A program made the position numbers and the translations under genes. Positions 1 through 12,145 of a stretch of 64,000 bases of DNA are shown in pieces; positions within the stretch are counted from its first letter, which is position 1, and every line of letters starts with the position of its first letter. Where the stretch lies: contig CAWGTB010000005.1 in NCBI GenBank assembly GCA_963825405.1, positions 558,001-622,000 of the forward strand. Direction: 5' to 3'. Under the pieces are notes generated by a model. That model searched no databases. It saw nothing but the letters and a program-made list of their open reading frames with translations, and was not told the DNA's origin. The stretch is from JACPNO01 sp963825405 (lineage in GTDB: Bacteria; Acidobacteriota; Terriglobia; Bryobacterales; Bryobacteraceae).

Positions 1-189
1 TTGCAGCGTCCGAGCGGCAAACTCGGCGCGCACGCGAACCAGCAAGGCGGCCGCCGTCGCCAGCACCGGAAAGAAAGATAGGATGGCGGAATACGCAGCG
101 CCTTTGGCGATGCTGAAGCAGCCATCGTCGAAGGCGGAGACCAGCGCGCGGTGTATCACCAAGGGAAAATCCCGCCATGAGAGCCGCAC
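1..189 (-). CDS. YihY/BrkB family inner membrane protein (5' part only)
   Basis: This is the first 63 codons of a gene that runs off the left edge. The frame gives a short basic start, then the block DDGCFSIAKGAAYSAILSFF followed by a hydrophobic helix. That pattern (small polar residues, AxGAAYSxLxSFFP, first membrane helix) is typical of the YihY/BrkB family, once misnamed ribonuclease BN, whose members are multi-pass inner membrane proteins of poorly known function. The start is taken as GTG at 189. The frame stays open upstream, so an earlier start is possible, although the region is shared with the divergent dnaE promoter. The rest of the protein cannot be seen. Confidence 0.65.
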   Translation of the reverse strand, partial: MRLSWRDFPLVIHRALVSAFDDGCFSIAKGAAYSAILSFFPVLATAAALLVRVRAEFAARTLQ

Positions 190-270
190 TGTGACAGTAT
201 AGCGGGAGAGCCGGCCAGTTACAATAGAAGTAACCTCCCCAAAAGTGTTTTCACGGTTTGTGCGTTGACT

Positions 271-3737
<3,467 letters not shown>

Positions 3738-3740
<3 letters not shown>

Positions 3741-3822
3741 GTGGGGCAGGTCCATGCCAGTCCATGACCTGGCTTGGATCAAGCGGATGAAAGACAGGCA
3801 GGTCGGGGACCTGCCCCACTTA
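3738..3822. repeat. Inverted repeat A between convergent dnaE and vapC
   Basis: Two perfect 16-base arms beginning TAAGTGGGGCAGG face each other (3738-3753 on plus, 3822-3807 on minus) with a 53-base spacer. The first three bases of each arm are the stop codon of the gene entering it: TAA of dnaE on the left, TAA of vapC on the right. The arms could fold as a long hairpin and act as a bidirectional terminator. The segment ggtcggggacctgccccac (3801-3819) recurs at 5760-5778, so this is a dispersed element. Confidence 0.8.
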
Positions 3823-4248
3823 GGCCAGCGGATTGATTAGCCGCAGGCCTGCAAATCGCGTGAAATCATGATCGGCCGTGCAAACTTGGGCGCCGTGTTC
3901 GATTGCAAGTGCTGCCAGGTGCGCATCCGTCACCAATGGTCCTCGCACATTTGTGTCGGCCATCAGCTTGGTAAGAATGCTCAAGTGCCGATCTCCCGGA
4001 TGCAAGATTCCTACCGACGGGTACGCCAGCCACTCATTGACATTGGCAACTGCTTCGGCGCTTAGCAGCGGGTTCGCCAGGATGCGCGGATTGGTGCTGA
4101 TACGCAGAAAGGCGAGGATCGTCACCCAGGCGAGGCGCAAAGGCCGCCGCTCGGCAAAGGCGTCTTCCAGCCATTGTTTGGCTTTGGCGTGGCCCTCGGC
4201 GCGCGCGTCGTATGCATAGAGCAGGACGTTCACGTCCAACAGGATCAT
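3820..4248 (-). CDS. vapC: VapC-type PIN-domain toxin
   Basis: A 142-residue PIN-domain ribonuclease of the VapC toxin type. The N-terminus MILLDVNVLLYAY carries the first catalytic Asp. Later acidic residues are in DTNVRGPLVTDAHLAALA and TADHDFTRF, as expected for the Mg-binding PIN site. VapC toxins usually cut specific tRNA or rRNA sites and are held inactive by VapB. The start ATG overlaps the stop of the upstream antitoxin reading frame (ATGA), as in a coupled toxin-antitoxin operon. The stop codon lies in the right arm of repeat A. The exact RNA target cannot be told from the sequence. Confidence 0.9.
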   Translation of the reverse strand: MILLDVNVLLYAYDARAEGHAKAKQWLEDAFAERRPLRLAWVTILAFLRISTNPRILANPLLSAEAVANVNEWLAYPSVGILHPGDRHLSILTKLMADTNVRGPLVTDAHLAALAIEHGAQVCTADHDFTRFAGLRLINPLA

Positions 4249-4491
4249 TTATGGTACGGACCTTCCGCCACATCTAGTAATTCTTCGATGTTGTCGTAGG
4301 AAAGTCCGGGGCGCAGGCCCAGTGCCTTGGCTCGCACCTTGAACGGCTTCGGCGGATCGCGGCCGTTGCCTGACAGTCAGCCCGATCCGAATCACTTCGT
4401 TGACTGTCTCCTTGAAGGACTTGCCGGACCGGCGCATTTCCTGCTCCAGGTGGGCGCGGACGTCTTCGTCGAGCGTGAGAGTGGTCCGCAC
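4245..4491 (-). CDS. vapB: VapB-type antitoxin (one frameshift)
   Basis: Antitoxin partner of the PIN toxin. The N-terminal frame reads MRTTLTLDEDVRAHLEQEMR and ends in an Arc/MetJ-like DNA-binding segment (SFKETVNEVIRIGL). The C-terminal toxin-binding half is in the next frame: PPKPFKVRAKALGLRPG, then SYDNIEELLD. The two are joined by a +1 indel within 4369-4380 (cctgacagtcag). With it removed the protein is about 81 residues, the usual VapB size, and its TGA stop overlaps the vapC ATG. The start is GTG 4491; in-frame codons upstream reach a stop without an ATG. It is probably intact in the living strain and damaged by a base-call error. Confidence 0.82.
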
Positions 4492-4522
4492 ATCATGATG
4501 CTAACAATTGAGCATCATGATG
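4491..4522. promoter_or_regulatory. Paired palindromes, likely VapB operator
   Basis: The ten-base word catcatgatg, which contains the perfect palindrome atcatgat, occurs twice (4491-4500 and 4513-4522) with 12 bases between. It sits at the vapB start codon. Paired palindromes upstream of ribbon-helix-helix antitoxins are classic autoregulatory operators, so this is the best candidate site for VapBC binding. The function is inferred from position and symmetry. Confidence 0.6.
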
Positions 4523-4540
4523 TCAAGGCAGGGGGTGAGC

Positions 4541-4568
4541 TTGGTTTCCAGCGCAACTGAGGTAAAAT
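4541..4568 (+). promoter_or_regulatory. Candidate sigma-70 promoter for accA
   Basis: TTGGTT at 4541-4546 and TAAAAT at 4563-4568 are 16 bases apart and end 35 bases before the accA ATG. Both are close to the sigma-70 consensus. The site lies between the vapB operator and accA. Confidence 0.4.
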
Positions 4569-4603
4569 TTGAGCTTGCCCCTTCGAGAACCAACCGGCAT
4601 CTA

Positions 4604-5446
4604 ATGGACCACGGTCCCGCATCCACATCCGGAATGAAGAGTGCCGCCTGGCAGCGGGTGCTCCTGGCCCGGCATTCCAAGCGGCCGCACTCTCTGGATT
4701 ACATCGAGCGCCTGTTCACCGGGTTTAGCGAAATCCATGGCGATCGCCTGTTTGCCGATGACCCCGCCATCGTCTGCGGCATGGCCTTTTTTGAAGCGCG
4801 GCCGATCATGATCATCGGCGAGCAAAAGGGGCGCGACACCAAGCAGAACGTCCGCCGCAATTTCGGCATGCCCAAGCCGGAGGGATATCGCAAAGCGCTA
4901 CGCGTGATGGAACTGGCAGCCAAGTTCGGGCGGCCGGTGATTACGTTTCTGGATACGCCAGGCGCCTACCCGGGCGTGGATGCCGAGGAGCGCGGGCAGG
5001 CCGAGGCTATTGCCCGCAATCTGCGCGAAATGTCGCGCCTGACGTCGCCGGTGATTTGCGTCTGCATCGGCGAAGGCGGAAGCGGCGGAGCGCTGGCGCT
5101 GGGTGTGGGCAACCAGGTCTGGATGATGGAAAACGCCGTCTACAGCGTGATTTCGCCTGAGAGCTGCGCGGCGATTATCTGGCGGGACGCCGCCAAAGCC
5201 GAGCTCGCGGCGGCGGCGCTGCGGCTCACCGCTAAAGATTTGCACGGCTTTGGGCTGATCGACGGCATCATTGCCGAGCCCGGAGGGGGCGCGCATGAAA
5301 ATCCCGAGGGCGCCGCTGAAATGCTAAGGCGCACGCTGCGGACTTCGCTCGCTGAGCTGTCCAAACTATCCGCGAAAGAGCTGGTGGAACAGCGCTACCG
5401 CAAGTTCCGTCAGATGGGCAACTTCTTCACGGCCGAAGCCAAGTAG
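4604..5446 (+). CDS. accA: Acetyl-CoA carboxylase carboxyltransferase subunit alpha, short N-terminus
   Basis: Carboxyltransferase alpha subunit, which with AccD moves the carboxyl group from biotin to acetyl-CoA in the first step of fatty acid synthesis. Conserved blocks are present in order: WQRVLLARHSKRPHSLDYI, IIGEQKGRDTKQNVRRNFGM, FLDTPGAYPGV, AEERGQAEAIARNLREMSRL, CIGEGGSGGALALGVG and SVISPESCAAIIW. The protein is about 280 residues, against about 319 in Escherichia coli. The usual N-terminal helical stretch of about 45 residues is missing, and no frame upstream encodes it before vapB. The start is ATG 4604; ATG 4634 is also possible. A 97-residue membrane protein follows after 5 bases. 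Confidence 0.93.
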   Translation: MDHGPASTSGMKSAAWQRVLLARHSKRPHSLDYIERLFTGFSEIHGDRLFADDPAIVCGMAFFEARPIMIIGEQKGRDTKQNVRRNFGMPKPEGYRKALRVMELAAKFGRPVITFLDTPGAYPGVDAEERGQAEAIARNLREMSRLTSPVICVCIGEGGSGGALALGVGNQVWMMENAVYSVISPESCAAIIWRDAAKAELAAAALRLTAKDLHGFGLIDGIIAEPGGGAHENPEGAAEMLRRTLRTSLAELSKLSAKELVEQRYRKFRQMGNFFTAEAK

Positions 5447-5451
5447 ATCCC

Positions 5452-5745
5452 ATGAGTAACCGGCGCGGGGCGGCGAACAAGATCGTGATTTTAGGCGTGC
5501 TGTTCATGGCTGCCATCCTCGGGCTGGTGCTTTATTCCACCATGGGAAACGCGAAATACCGTTGCGAAGTATGCGTCGCCTATCAGGGTCGGCAAGCCTG
5601 CCGGACCGCTTCCGCAGCGACAAAAGAGCAGGCTGAGCGCACCGCCAGGGAGAATGCCTGCGCGCAGATCGCCTCCGGCGTGACGGATTCCATCGCCTGC
5701 GACAATTCAACCCCGATCAGCGTCATTTGGCTGACCCACCGCTAA
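5452..5745 (+). CDS. Small single-span membrane protein, function unknown
   Basis: A 97-residue protein with a basic N-terminus, one membrane helix at about residues 11-29 (IVILGVLFMAAILGLVLYS) and a C-terminal part that should face the periplasm. That part holds four Cys (in RCEVC, QACR and SIAC), which could form two disulfides, and an alanine-rich helical stretch between them. I do not recognise the family. It starts 5 bases after accA and is probably cotranscribed with it. No RNA or catalytic motif can be seen. Confidence 0.65.
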   Translation: MSNRRGAANKIVILGVLFMAAILGLVLYSTMGNAKYRCEVCVAYQGRQACRTASAATKEQAERTARENACAQIASGVTDSIACDNSTPISVIWLTHR

Positions 5746-5759
5746 ACCTGGACTGGGCC

Positions 5760-5778
5760 GGTCGGGGACCTGCCCCAC
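5760..5778. repeat. Single-arm copy of repeat A
   Basis: The 19 bases ggtcggggacctgccccac match 3801-3819 exactly. They lie 14 bases after the stop codon of the small membrane protein gene. The core ggtc-ggg-gacc is a small self-complementary stem. It shows that the repeat A sequence is dispersed and not unique to the dnaE/vapC junction. Confidence 0.65.
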
Positions 5779-5795
5779 CGTAGCAACGGGCGGAA

Positions 5796-5801
5796 TATAA
5801 T
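5796..5801 (+). promoter_or_regulatory. Perfect -10 box (TATAAT) before the efflux adaptor gene
   Basis: TATAAT occurs at 5796-5801 in an AT-rich island, 60 bases before the adaptor start. No good -35 hexamer stands at the right distance: the sequence there is the end of repeat A. A promoter here is plausible but weakly supported. Confidence 0.35.
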
Positions 5802-5861
5802 AAATCTTGGCGAACATTACGCGCCCTGGTTTCGTCTAAGACTTGCAGGAGTAATATCCCC

Positions 5862-7290
5862 TTGAAACGAAAGTGGAAAATCACTATAGCCGTACTTGTG
5901 TTAGCGCTCGCGGGCGGTGGCGCCCTGTGGGGCGTCAAGTATAGCCGGCGCGGCGTGGTCACGGTCCAGACCGGGCGAGCCGTGCGCCAGGATCTGGTGA
6001 GCCAGGTGACGGCGTCGGGCGAAGTTAAGCCGCGCAAGTACATCAACATCGGCGCTAACGCCATGGGCGAGCTCACCGAAATCCTCGTCAAAGAAGGCGA
6101 TCGCGTCGCGAAGGGCCAACTGCTGGCGCGGGTGGAATCGGTGCAGCCGGAGGCCGACGTGAATGCGCAGCGCGCGGCGTTGAGTTCCGCTGAAGCGGAT
6201 GCGGCCGCAGCCGAGGCCGGCGTGAAGGCGTCCGACGACAACCTGACCAGCCTGCAAGCTACCATCGACCGCAACAAATCCGAACTGGATCGCACCAACC
6301 TGGAATACAAACGCGCCGAGCAGATGTTCAAGGACAAGCTGATCGCACGCCAGGATTTCGAGCAGAAAAAGGCGGCCTACGATTCCCAGCAAGCTGCCTT
6401 GCGCGAGGCCGAAGCGCGGCTGGTGCAGGCCAGAGCCCAGCGGGCGCAGGTGGCGGCGCAGCTCAACGCCTCGCAGAAACGCATTGGGCAGCAGCGCGCC
6501 GTCGTGACACGCGCGACAGATGTGCTGCGGAAGTTCAACGCCTATGCCCCGCTCGAAGGTATCGTCACCAACCTGCCGGTGCGGGTGGGCGAAACCGTGG
6601 TGCCGGGTATTCAGAATTCGGCGGCGAGCACCATCATGACCATCGCCGACATGTCGCTGATCACGGCCGAAGTGAAAGTCGATGAGACCGACATCGTCAG
6701 CGTCAAGATGGATCAGATAGCCGACGTCACCATCGACGCCATGCCGGGCAAGACTTTCAAGGGGCACGTGATCGAAATCGGCAACACGGCGATTCTGCGC
6801 TCGACTGGCGTGGCCGCGTCGCAGAGCAATATATCGAGCCAAGAGGCGAAGGATTTTAAAGTCGTGGTGGGGCTGGACAATCCGCCGAGCGAAATCCGCC
6901 CAGGCCTTTCCTGCACGGCTAAGATCGTTACGGCCACGCGCCAGCGCGCCCTGTCGGTGCCGATTCAAGCGCTGACCATCCGCCAGCGCGGGCGATCTGG
7001 AAACCAAGCCCGCGGATTCGTCGGCGCAAGCCGCCAGCCGGCCCGATCCGGTGGCTGAAAAAGCGCGCAAAGAAGAGATACAGGGCGTCTTCGTCGTCTC
7101 CGGCGGCAAAGCCGCATTCCGCAAAGTGGAAACCGGAATCACGGGCGCGACGGATATCGAAGTTACCGGCGGCTTGACCGAGGGCGATGAAATCATCACT
7201 GGCAGTTACCAGGTAATCAAGACGATCCGGCAGGACGCACAAGTCAAAGTCGACAATAAGACGCCGTTCAAAACAAGCACCAACACGTAG
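5862..7290 (+). CDS. MacA/HlyD-family periplasmic adaptor (one frameshift)
   Basis: Membrane fusion protein of a tripartite or MacAB-like ABC exporter. The N-terminal helix (ITIAVLVLALAGGGALWGV) anchors it. A lipoyl half (INIGANAMGELTEILVKEGD) is followed by a long alpha-helical hairpin (about residues 100-215, rich in Ala, Glu, Gln and Lys), then the second lipoyl half and beta-barrel (YAPLEGIVTNLPVRVGETV). The last segment (EKARKEEIQGVFVVSGGKAA) is in the next frame. An extra G in the ggg at 6990-6992 causes the shift; without it the text reads QALTIRQRGDLETK. Corrected length is about 475. The start is TTG 5862 with caggag ten bases upstream. The ATPase gene follows after 17 bases. Confidence 0.9.
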
Positions 7291-7307
7291 CGGGAAAGAC
7301 AGGCAAA

Positions 7308-8045
7308 ATGGCACAGGTAGTGGATGCAGCGATCGAGCGTGGCGAACAGCTCAAACGGGACGGGATAGTTATTCGGACCTTCGATCTGTGGAAGACCTAC
7401 GTCATGGGCGATCAGGAGATCAACGCGGTTTCCGGCGTCGATATCGAGATCAAAAAGGGCGAGTATGTGGCCATCATGGGTCCGTCGGGCTCGGGCAAAT
7501 CGACGCTGATGAATCTCATTGGCTGCCTGGATACGCCGACCAAAGGCGAGTACTTCATCAACGGCCGGCTGGTGAGCTCGATGAACGATGACGAGCTGGC
7601 GCGCATTCGCAACAAAGAAATCGGCTTCGTGTTTCAGACGTTCAACCTGCTGCCGCGCGCCACATCGCTGCACAATGTGGAGCTGCCGTTGATTTACAGC
7701 GGCAGTCCGGCGGACGTGCGGCTGGCGCGCGCCAAAGCGGCGCTGCAGCAAGTGGACCTGGCGGGGCGCATGTACCACCGGCCCAACGAGCTTTCCGGCG
7801 GCCAGCGGCAGCGCGTGGCGATTGCGCGCGCGCTGGTGAATAATCCATCGATTCTGCTGGCGGATGAGCCCACCGGAAACCTGGACAGCGCCACCGGCAA
7901 CGAAATCATGGCCCTGTTCGAGCGCCTGTACAAGCAGGGCAATACGATTGTGCTGGTGACGCATGAGCACGATATCGCCATGCATGCGCACCGCATTATC
8001 CATGTGCGCGACGGCAAAGTGGAGAAGGACGAGTTAGTCCCGTAG
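7308..8045 (+). CDS. ABC transporter ATP-binding protein, MacB/LolD type
   Basis: A 245-residue ATPase with Walker A GPSGSGKST, Q-loop FVFQTFNLLPRATSLHNVEL, signature LSGGQRQRVAIARAL, Walker B ILLADEPTGNLD and switch His in VTHEHD. This arrangement is typical of the MacB/LolD/FtsE group that works with FtsX-like permeases. An N-terminal extension of about 20 residues precedes the nucleotide-binding fold. It follows the MacA-like adaptor and should serve the same exporter, but no permease gene follows: the next gene is convergent. The TAG stop codon lies in the first arm of repeat B. A permease encoded elsewhere, or lost, is needed for function. Confidence 0.92.
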   Translation: MAQVVDAAIERGEQLKRDGIVIRTFDLWKTYVMGDQEINAVSGVDIEIKKGEYVAIMGPSGSGKSTLMNLIGCLDTPTKGEYFINGRLVSSMNDDELARIRNKEIGFVFQTFNLLPRATSLHNVELPLIYSGSPADVRLARAKAALQQVDLAGRMYHRPNELSGGQRQRVAIARALVNNPSILLADEPTGNLDSATGNEIMALFERLYKQGNTIVLVTHEHDIAMHAHRIIHVRDGKVEKDELVP

Positions 8046-8132
8046 GGGCGGGTTTCCAACCCGCCCGTTCACGCGTTGAGGATTCGTGAATCCGATGGCG
8101 ATCGTAAAGGCGGGTTTGAAACCCGCCCCTAC
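8042..8132. repeat. Inverted repeat B between convergent ABC ATPase and APC permease
   Basis: Two perfect 14-base arms gtaggggcgggttt face each other (8042-8055 plus, 8132-8119 minus). Each half is also a small hairpin: gggcgggtt-tcc-aacccgccc on the left and ggcgggttt-gaa-acccgcc with one overlapping base on the right. TAG within each arm is the stop codon of the gene entering it, the ATPase on plus and the permease on minus. A partial copy lies at 43315-43337. Likely a bidirectional terminator of dispersed-repeat origin. Confidence 0.8.
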
Positions 8133-9638
8133 CTTACTTCGCGGAGCGTGCTGTGCTTTTGGCCGAATGTGAAGTAAATCGCCAGGCCGATCAGCAGCCA
8201 CACGAAGAAGCGCACCCAGGTCTGCAGCGGCAGCGCGGTCATGAGCACCAGGCAGCATCCGATCGAAAGGATCGGAAATGTCGAGCCGCCTGGTACGCGG
8301 AAGCCGCGCGGACGCTCGGGCTGGGTGCGGCGCAGCACCAGCACGCCGACTGAAACTACGACAAAAGCGAACAGCGTGCCGATATTCGAGAGGTCGGCGA
8401 AGGTGCCGATGTCCCAAATGCCGGCCGGAATTCCCACCGCGAAGCAGGCCACCCAGGTGCTGACATGCGGCGTGCGGAATTTCGGATGCACTTTCGCGAA
8501 AGCGCGAGGCAGCAGACCGTCGCGCGACATCGCGAACCAGACGCGCGCTTGCCCGTACTGAAAAACCAGCAGCGAGGAGAGCATGCCCACGATCGCGCCC
8601 ACGCCCACCCAGCGGCGGATGCCTTCATAGCCAAGCTGCTTGAGGACGTTGGCCACCGGCGCGGCATTGTTCAGCGTCGTGTACTTGGCTACGCCGGTCA
8701 GCACCAGCGCTACCGGATGTATACAGCAGCGCGCAGGCGACCAGCGTTCCGAAAATTCCAATAGGGACGTCGCGCTGCGGCGTGCGGCATTCCTCGGCGC
8801 AGGTGGAGACGGAATCAAAACCGATGTAGGTGAAAAAGACGATGGCCGCGCCGGTGAGCACGCCGGGAAATCCGTTGGGCATGAACGGATGCCAGTTTTC
8901 GGTCTTGATGGCGTGCGCCGCGCCGAAGACAAAAACCAGAATCGCGGCGATTTTGATCAGCACCATGATGTTGTTGGTCTTCGCGCTTTCTTTCACGCCG
9001 CGCACCAGCACATAGGTCAGGCCCACCACCACCAGCAAAGCCGGCACGTTGAAAATGGCGCCGGTCATGTGTCCGGCATTGATGGTCGGCTGAGAAATGA
9101 TGTCCGGCAAATGCACGCCGAAAACGCTGTCGAGCAGATCGTTGATGTAGGCGGAAAAGCCGACCGCCACCGCCATGTTGGAAACGGCGTACTCGAGAAT
9201 CAAATCCCAGCCGATGATCCAGGCGAAAATTTCACCGAGCGTGGCGTAGGCGTACGTGTAGGCGCTGCCCGCGACCGGAATCATCGACGCCAGCTCGGCA
9301 TAGCACAGGCCGGCGAAGCCGCAGACGACGGCGGTCAGGAAAAACGACAGGGAGATGGCCGGGCCAGCAGCGGGCCGGCCCATCGTGGAAAGCGTCTTGG
9401 TGCCGTGCAGAATCAGATCGAGCACGGGCGCGTGCAGAATCGACGGGTAGCCCAATTGCTCTCCCGCCGCCGCCGTGCCCGTGAGAATGAAAATGCCGGA
9501 GCCGATGACGGCGCCGATGCCGAACGCCATCAGACTCCACGGACCGAGCGTCTTGTTCAACCGCTTGCCGGGCTCTTCCGACACAGCGATCAGCGCGTCG
9601 ATACTCCGCGTCTCGAGGAGAAGGCTGAGCTTCGGCAC
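8129..9638 (-). CDS. APC-family amino acid permease (one frameshift)
   Basis: Cationic-amino-acid-type transporter of the APC superfamily, about 502 residues after correction. The first part has LGPWSLMAFGIGAVIGSGIF (first helix with the unwound GIGAVIGSGIF substrate motif) and AYTYAYATLGEIFAWIIGWD; the second has SRDGLLPRAFAKVHPKFRTP, characteristic of CAT-like members. The frame changes at about 8714-8722, where ACALLY is followed one frame later by PVALVLTGVAKYTTLN, a +1 indel. The proposed start is GTG 9638. It lies 7 bases after the small basic ORF in the pcrA direction, so it may be at the end of that transcript. Its stop codon is in repeat B. Substrate cannot be fixed from sequence. 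Confidence 0.88.
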
Positions 9639-9645
9639 CAGTCAC

Positions 9646-9802
9646 CTAGCGCTTACGTTGGCCCTGCACCATCTTTTTGACCTTCTTCTTCAGCGAGCCG
9701 CGCGCCACGCCGGATGCGCGTTTGGCCTTGGGCGCGGCTTTCTTGCGCGCTGCCCGCTTCAGTTTCTTGCGTTCGAGTAATCTCTTTGCCTTTAGTATTC
9801 AT
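9646..9802 (-). CDS. Tiny Lys/Arg-rich protein, putative (needs one frame correction)
   Basis: An ATG overlaps the pcrA stop codon (TAATG), a coupling signal. The ATG frame soon gives nondescript sequence, but one frame over there is a run with many Lys and Arg (for example ERKKLKRAARKKAAPKAKR) ending KMVQGQRKR and a TAG stop. Removing one A from the aaa run near the start joins them into a 51-residue, strongly basic protein resembling histone-H1-like or nucleic-acid-binding tails. This depends on an assumed indel, so it is tentative. I do not recognise a family. Confidence 0.35.
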
Positions 9803-12117
9803 TAGCCTTTTTTCAATCCTGCGTATTTCTCCACGAGTTTCTTCAGGCCGTAGCCGGGGAAACTCACGGTAATCTTGGCGTCTTCGCCATCGCCTTCGCG
9901 GCGAACCACGGTGCCCGTGCCGTACTTAGGATGTTCTACCACCATTCCGGTCCGGGCGGGTTTTTTCGGAGCCGGCGGCGCCGCGGGTAAAGAACGGTTT
10001 GCTACCGGCCGCGACCCGGCGCCAGTTTGCGGGGCTGGAAACGCCACACCGCGTTCGGCGAAGAACTGGGCTACATTCTCCACCGAATTGTACGTTTTCC
10101 CAGTATAGAGATTTCGCTTGACGGTCTCACGCACTTCATGGCGTTCGGCGGTCAAATCCACTTGCGGAATCGCGCTGCCGCCGCCCAAATTGGCGATCAA
10201 CGCCGGCGGGATTTCCTGCAGAAACCTGGACGCGATGGAACGTTCCTGCTCACCGCCGCCGAAACGCCGGCGATAGCGGGCCCAGGTGAGGATGAGATGC
10301 TTCTCGGCGCGCGTCATGCCCACGTAGCACAGGCGGCGCTCTTCCTCCATGGCGGATTCGGAAAGGAAGCGACCGGCTGTGCGGAAACAGTCCTTCTTCC
10401 ATGCCCGACATGAAAACGATGGGGAATTCCAGGCCCTTGGTGTTGTGCAGCGTGAGCAGACTCACTTGCGCGTGCTCGTCGATTTGATCGGCGTCGGCAA
10501 CCAGCGCGGCATGATCCAGAAATTCGGTGACGGTTTCGCCGCGCTCGACGGCTTCGGCAGCGGCGTTGGCCAACTCCACCAGATTTTCCAGGCGCGCTTC
10601 GGCTTCGGGCGTGTCTTCCTGCTCCAGCATTTGCCGGTAGCCGGTGCGCTCTTCAATAAAGCGAATGGCTTCGTGCAGAGGCTTGGCCGCAACGGCTTCG
10701 GAAAGCTCCTGCATCATGGTGCGGAACGCTGCCAGCGCAGCTTGGGCGCGCGCCGGAAATTGCTGCTCATCCACCATGCGGCCGATCGCCGTCCACATGG
10801 ACAGGCCCTGCGCGATGGCGTAGGTCTCTACTTGCTCGACAGTGGTTTTGCCAATGCCGCGCGCCGGCGTGTTGATAATGCGCAGCAGGCTGAGCGAATC
10901 CTGCGGAGCGACGGCGAGCTTGAGGTACGCCACGATGTCTTTGACTTCGGCGCGCTGGTAGAAACTGAATCCGCCCACCACAACATATTTGCGGCCGTAG
11001 CGGCGCAGCGCTTCTTCAATCTGGCGGGATTGCGAATTGGTGCGATACAGCACAGCGACGCGGTAATCCGGGTGCTCGCCAGAAGGCGTTCGATGGTGTC
11101 GGCGATGAACAGCGCTTCGTTTTCCGCGTCGAAGCCGGAGTAGAGGCCCAGCTTCTCGCCGGCGCCCGAATCCGTCCAGAGCCATTTGCCCTTACGCTCC
11201 TTGTTGTTGGACACCAGTGCGCTGGCCGCTTCCAGAATGTTTTTCGTCGAGCGGTAATTTTGCTCCAGGCGAATGACGCAGGCGTTGGGATAATCGCGTT
11301 CGAAATCCAGAATGTTGCGAATATCTGCGCCGCGCCAGCTATAGATGGACTGGTCTTCATCGCCCACCACGCCAACATTCATGTGAGACTGCGACAGCAG
11401 CCGCATCAGCTCGTACTGGCTGCGATTGGTGTCCTGATACTCATCGATCATGATGTAGCTGACGCGGCGATTCCAGGCGTCGCGCGTGGCTTGGTCGCTG
11501 TGGAGCAGGCGCACGGTTTCGAGCAGCAGGTCGTCGAAATCCATGGCATTGGCGCGCAGCAACGCTTTTTCGTATTCCTCGAAGATCACCGCGATTTTGC
11601 TGGAGACGGGATCGGTCGATTCGGCGTAGATATCCTGCGGCGTCTTCTTGGAATTCTTGGCGTGGCTGATGCGGCTGAGCAGCGCGCGATGCTGCATGAA
11701 TTTTTCGTCGAGGCCCAGATGACGATAGGCAGCCTTGATGATGGCGAGCTGGTCTTCGTCGTCGTAGATGGAAAACTGGCGGGTGAATCCAGGACGCACG
11801 CGCGCCAGCGGATCGCCGTCGCGGCGCAGCAGGCGCACGCAAAATGAGTGAAATGTGGAGACGTTGGGATTAGACGTCAGCGTTTCGTTTTCGAGCAGCG
11901 ATGCCACGCGCGAACGCATTTCGCTCGCGGCTTTGTTGGTGAAAGTCACCGCCAGAATCGCCGATGGCGGGATGCGATGAGCGCTGATCAGGTGCGCGAT
12001 ACGGTGCGTGATCACGCGTGTTTTGCCGCTGCCGGCACCAGCCAGGATGAGCAGAGGCCCTTCGGTATGAGCCACGGCTTCGCGCTGCTGGGGATTCAGG
12101 CCTTGAAGGAAATCCAT
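9802..12117 (-). CDS. pcrA: PcrA/UvrD-type 3'-5' DNA helicase (two frameshifts)
   Basis: Superfamily 1A helicase for repair and clearing of replication forks. Motifs in order: ILAGAGSGKTRV (Walker A), AVTFTNKAA (Ia), MIDEYQDTN (II), GDEDQSIYSWRGAD (III), VAVLYRTNSQSR (IV), LLTLHNTKGLEFPIVF (V) and EERRLCYVGMTRAEKHL (VI). The C-terminus has the PcrA-type RNA-polymerase-binding domain (VEHPKYGTGTVV). Two indels break the frame: a missing base near 11076-11081, where ERLLA continues as EHPDYRV, and an extra base in the aaa run at 10362-10364, before ESAMEEERR. Together they restore 771 residues, the normal length. Probably sequencing errors. Confidence 0.93.
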
Positions 12118-12145
12118 CGAATGGAGGTCTGTTTGAATTTTAGCA

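Noticed and set aside
8042..8132. CRISPR-like repeat array
   Set aside because: Only two inverted arms with one spacer are present. There is no series of direct repeats and there are no cas genes.
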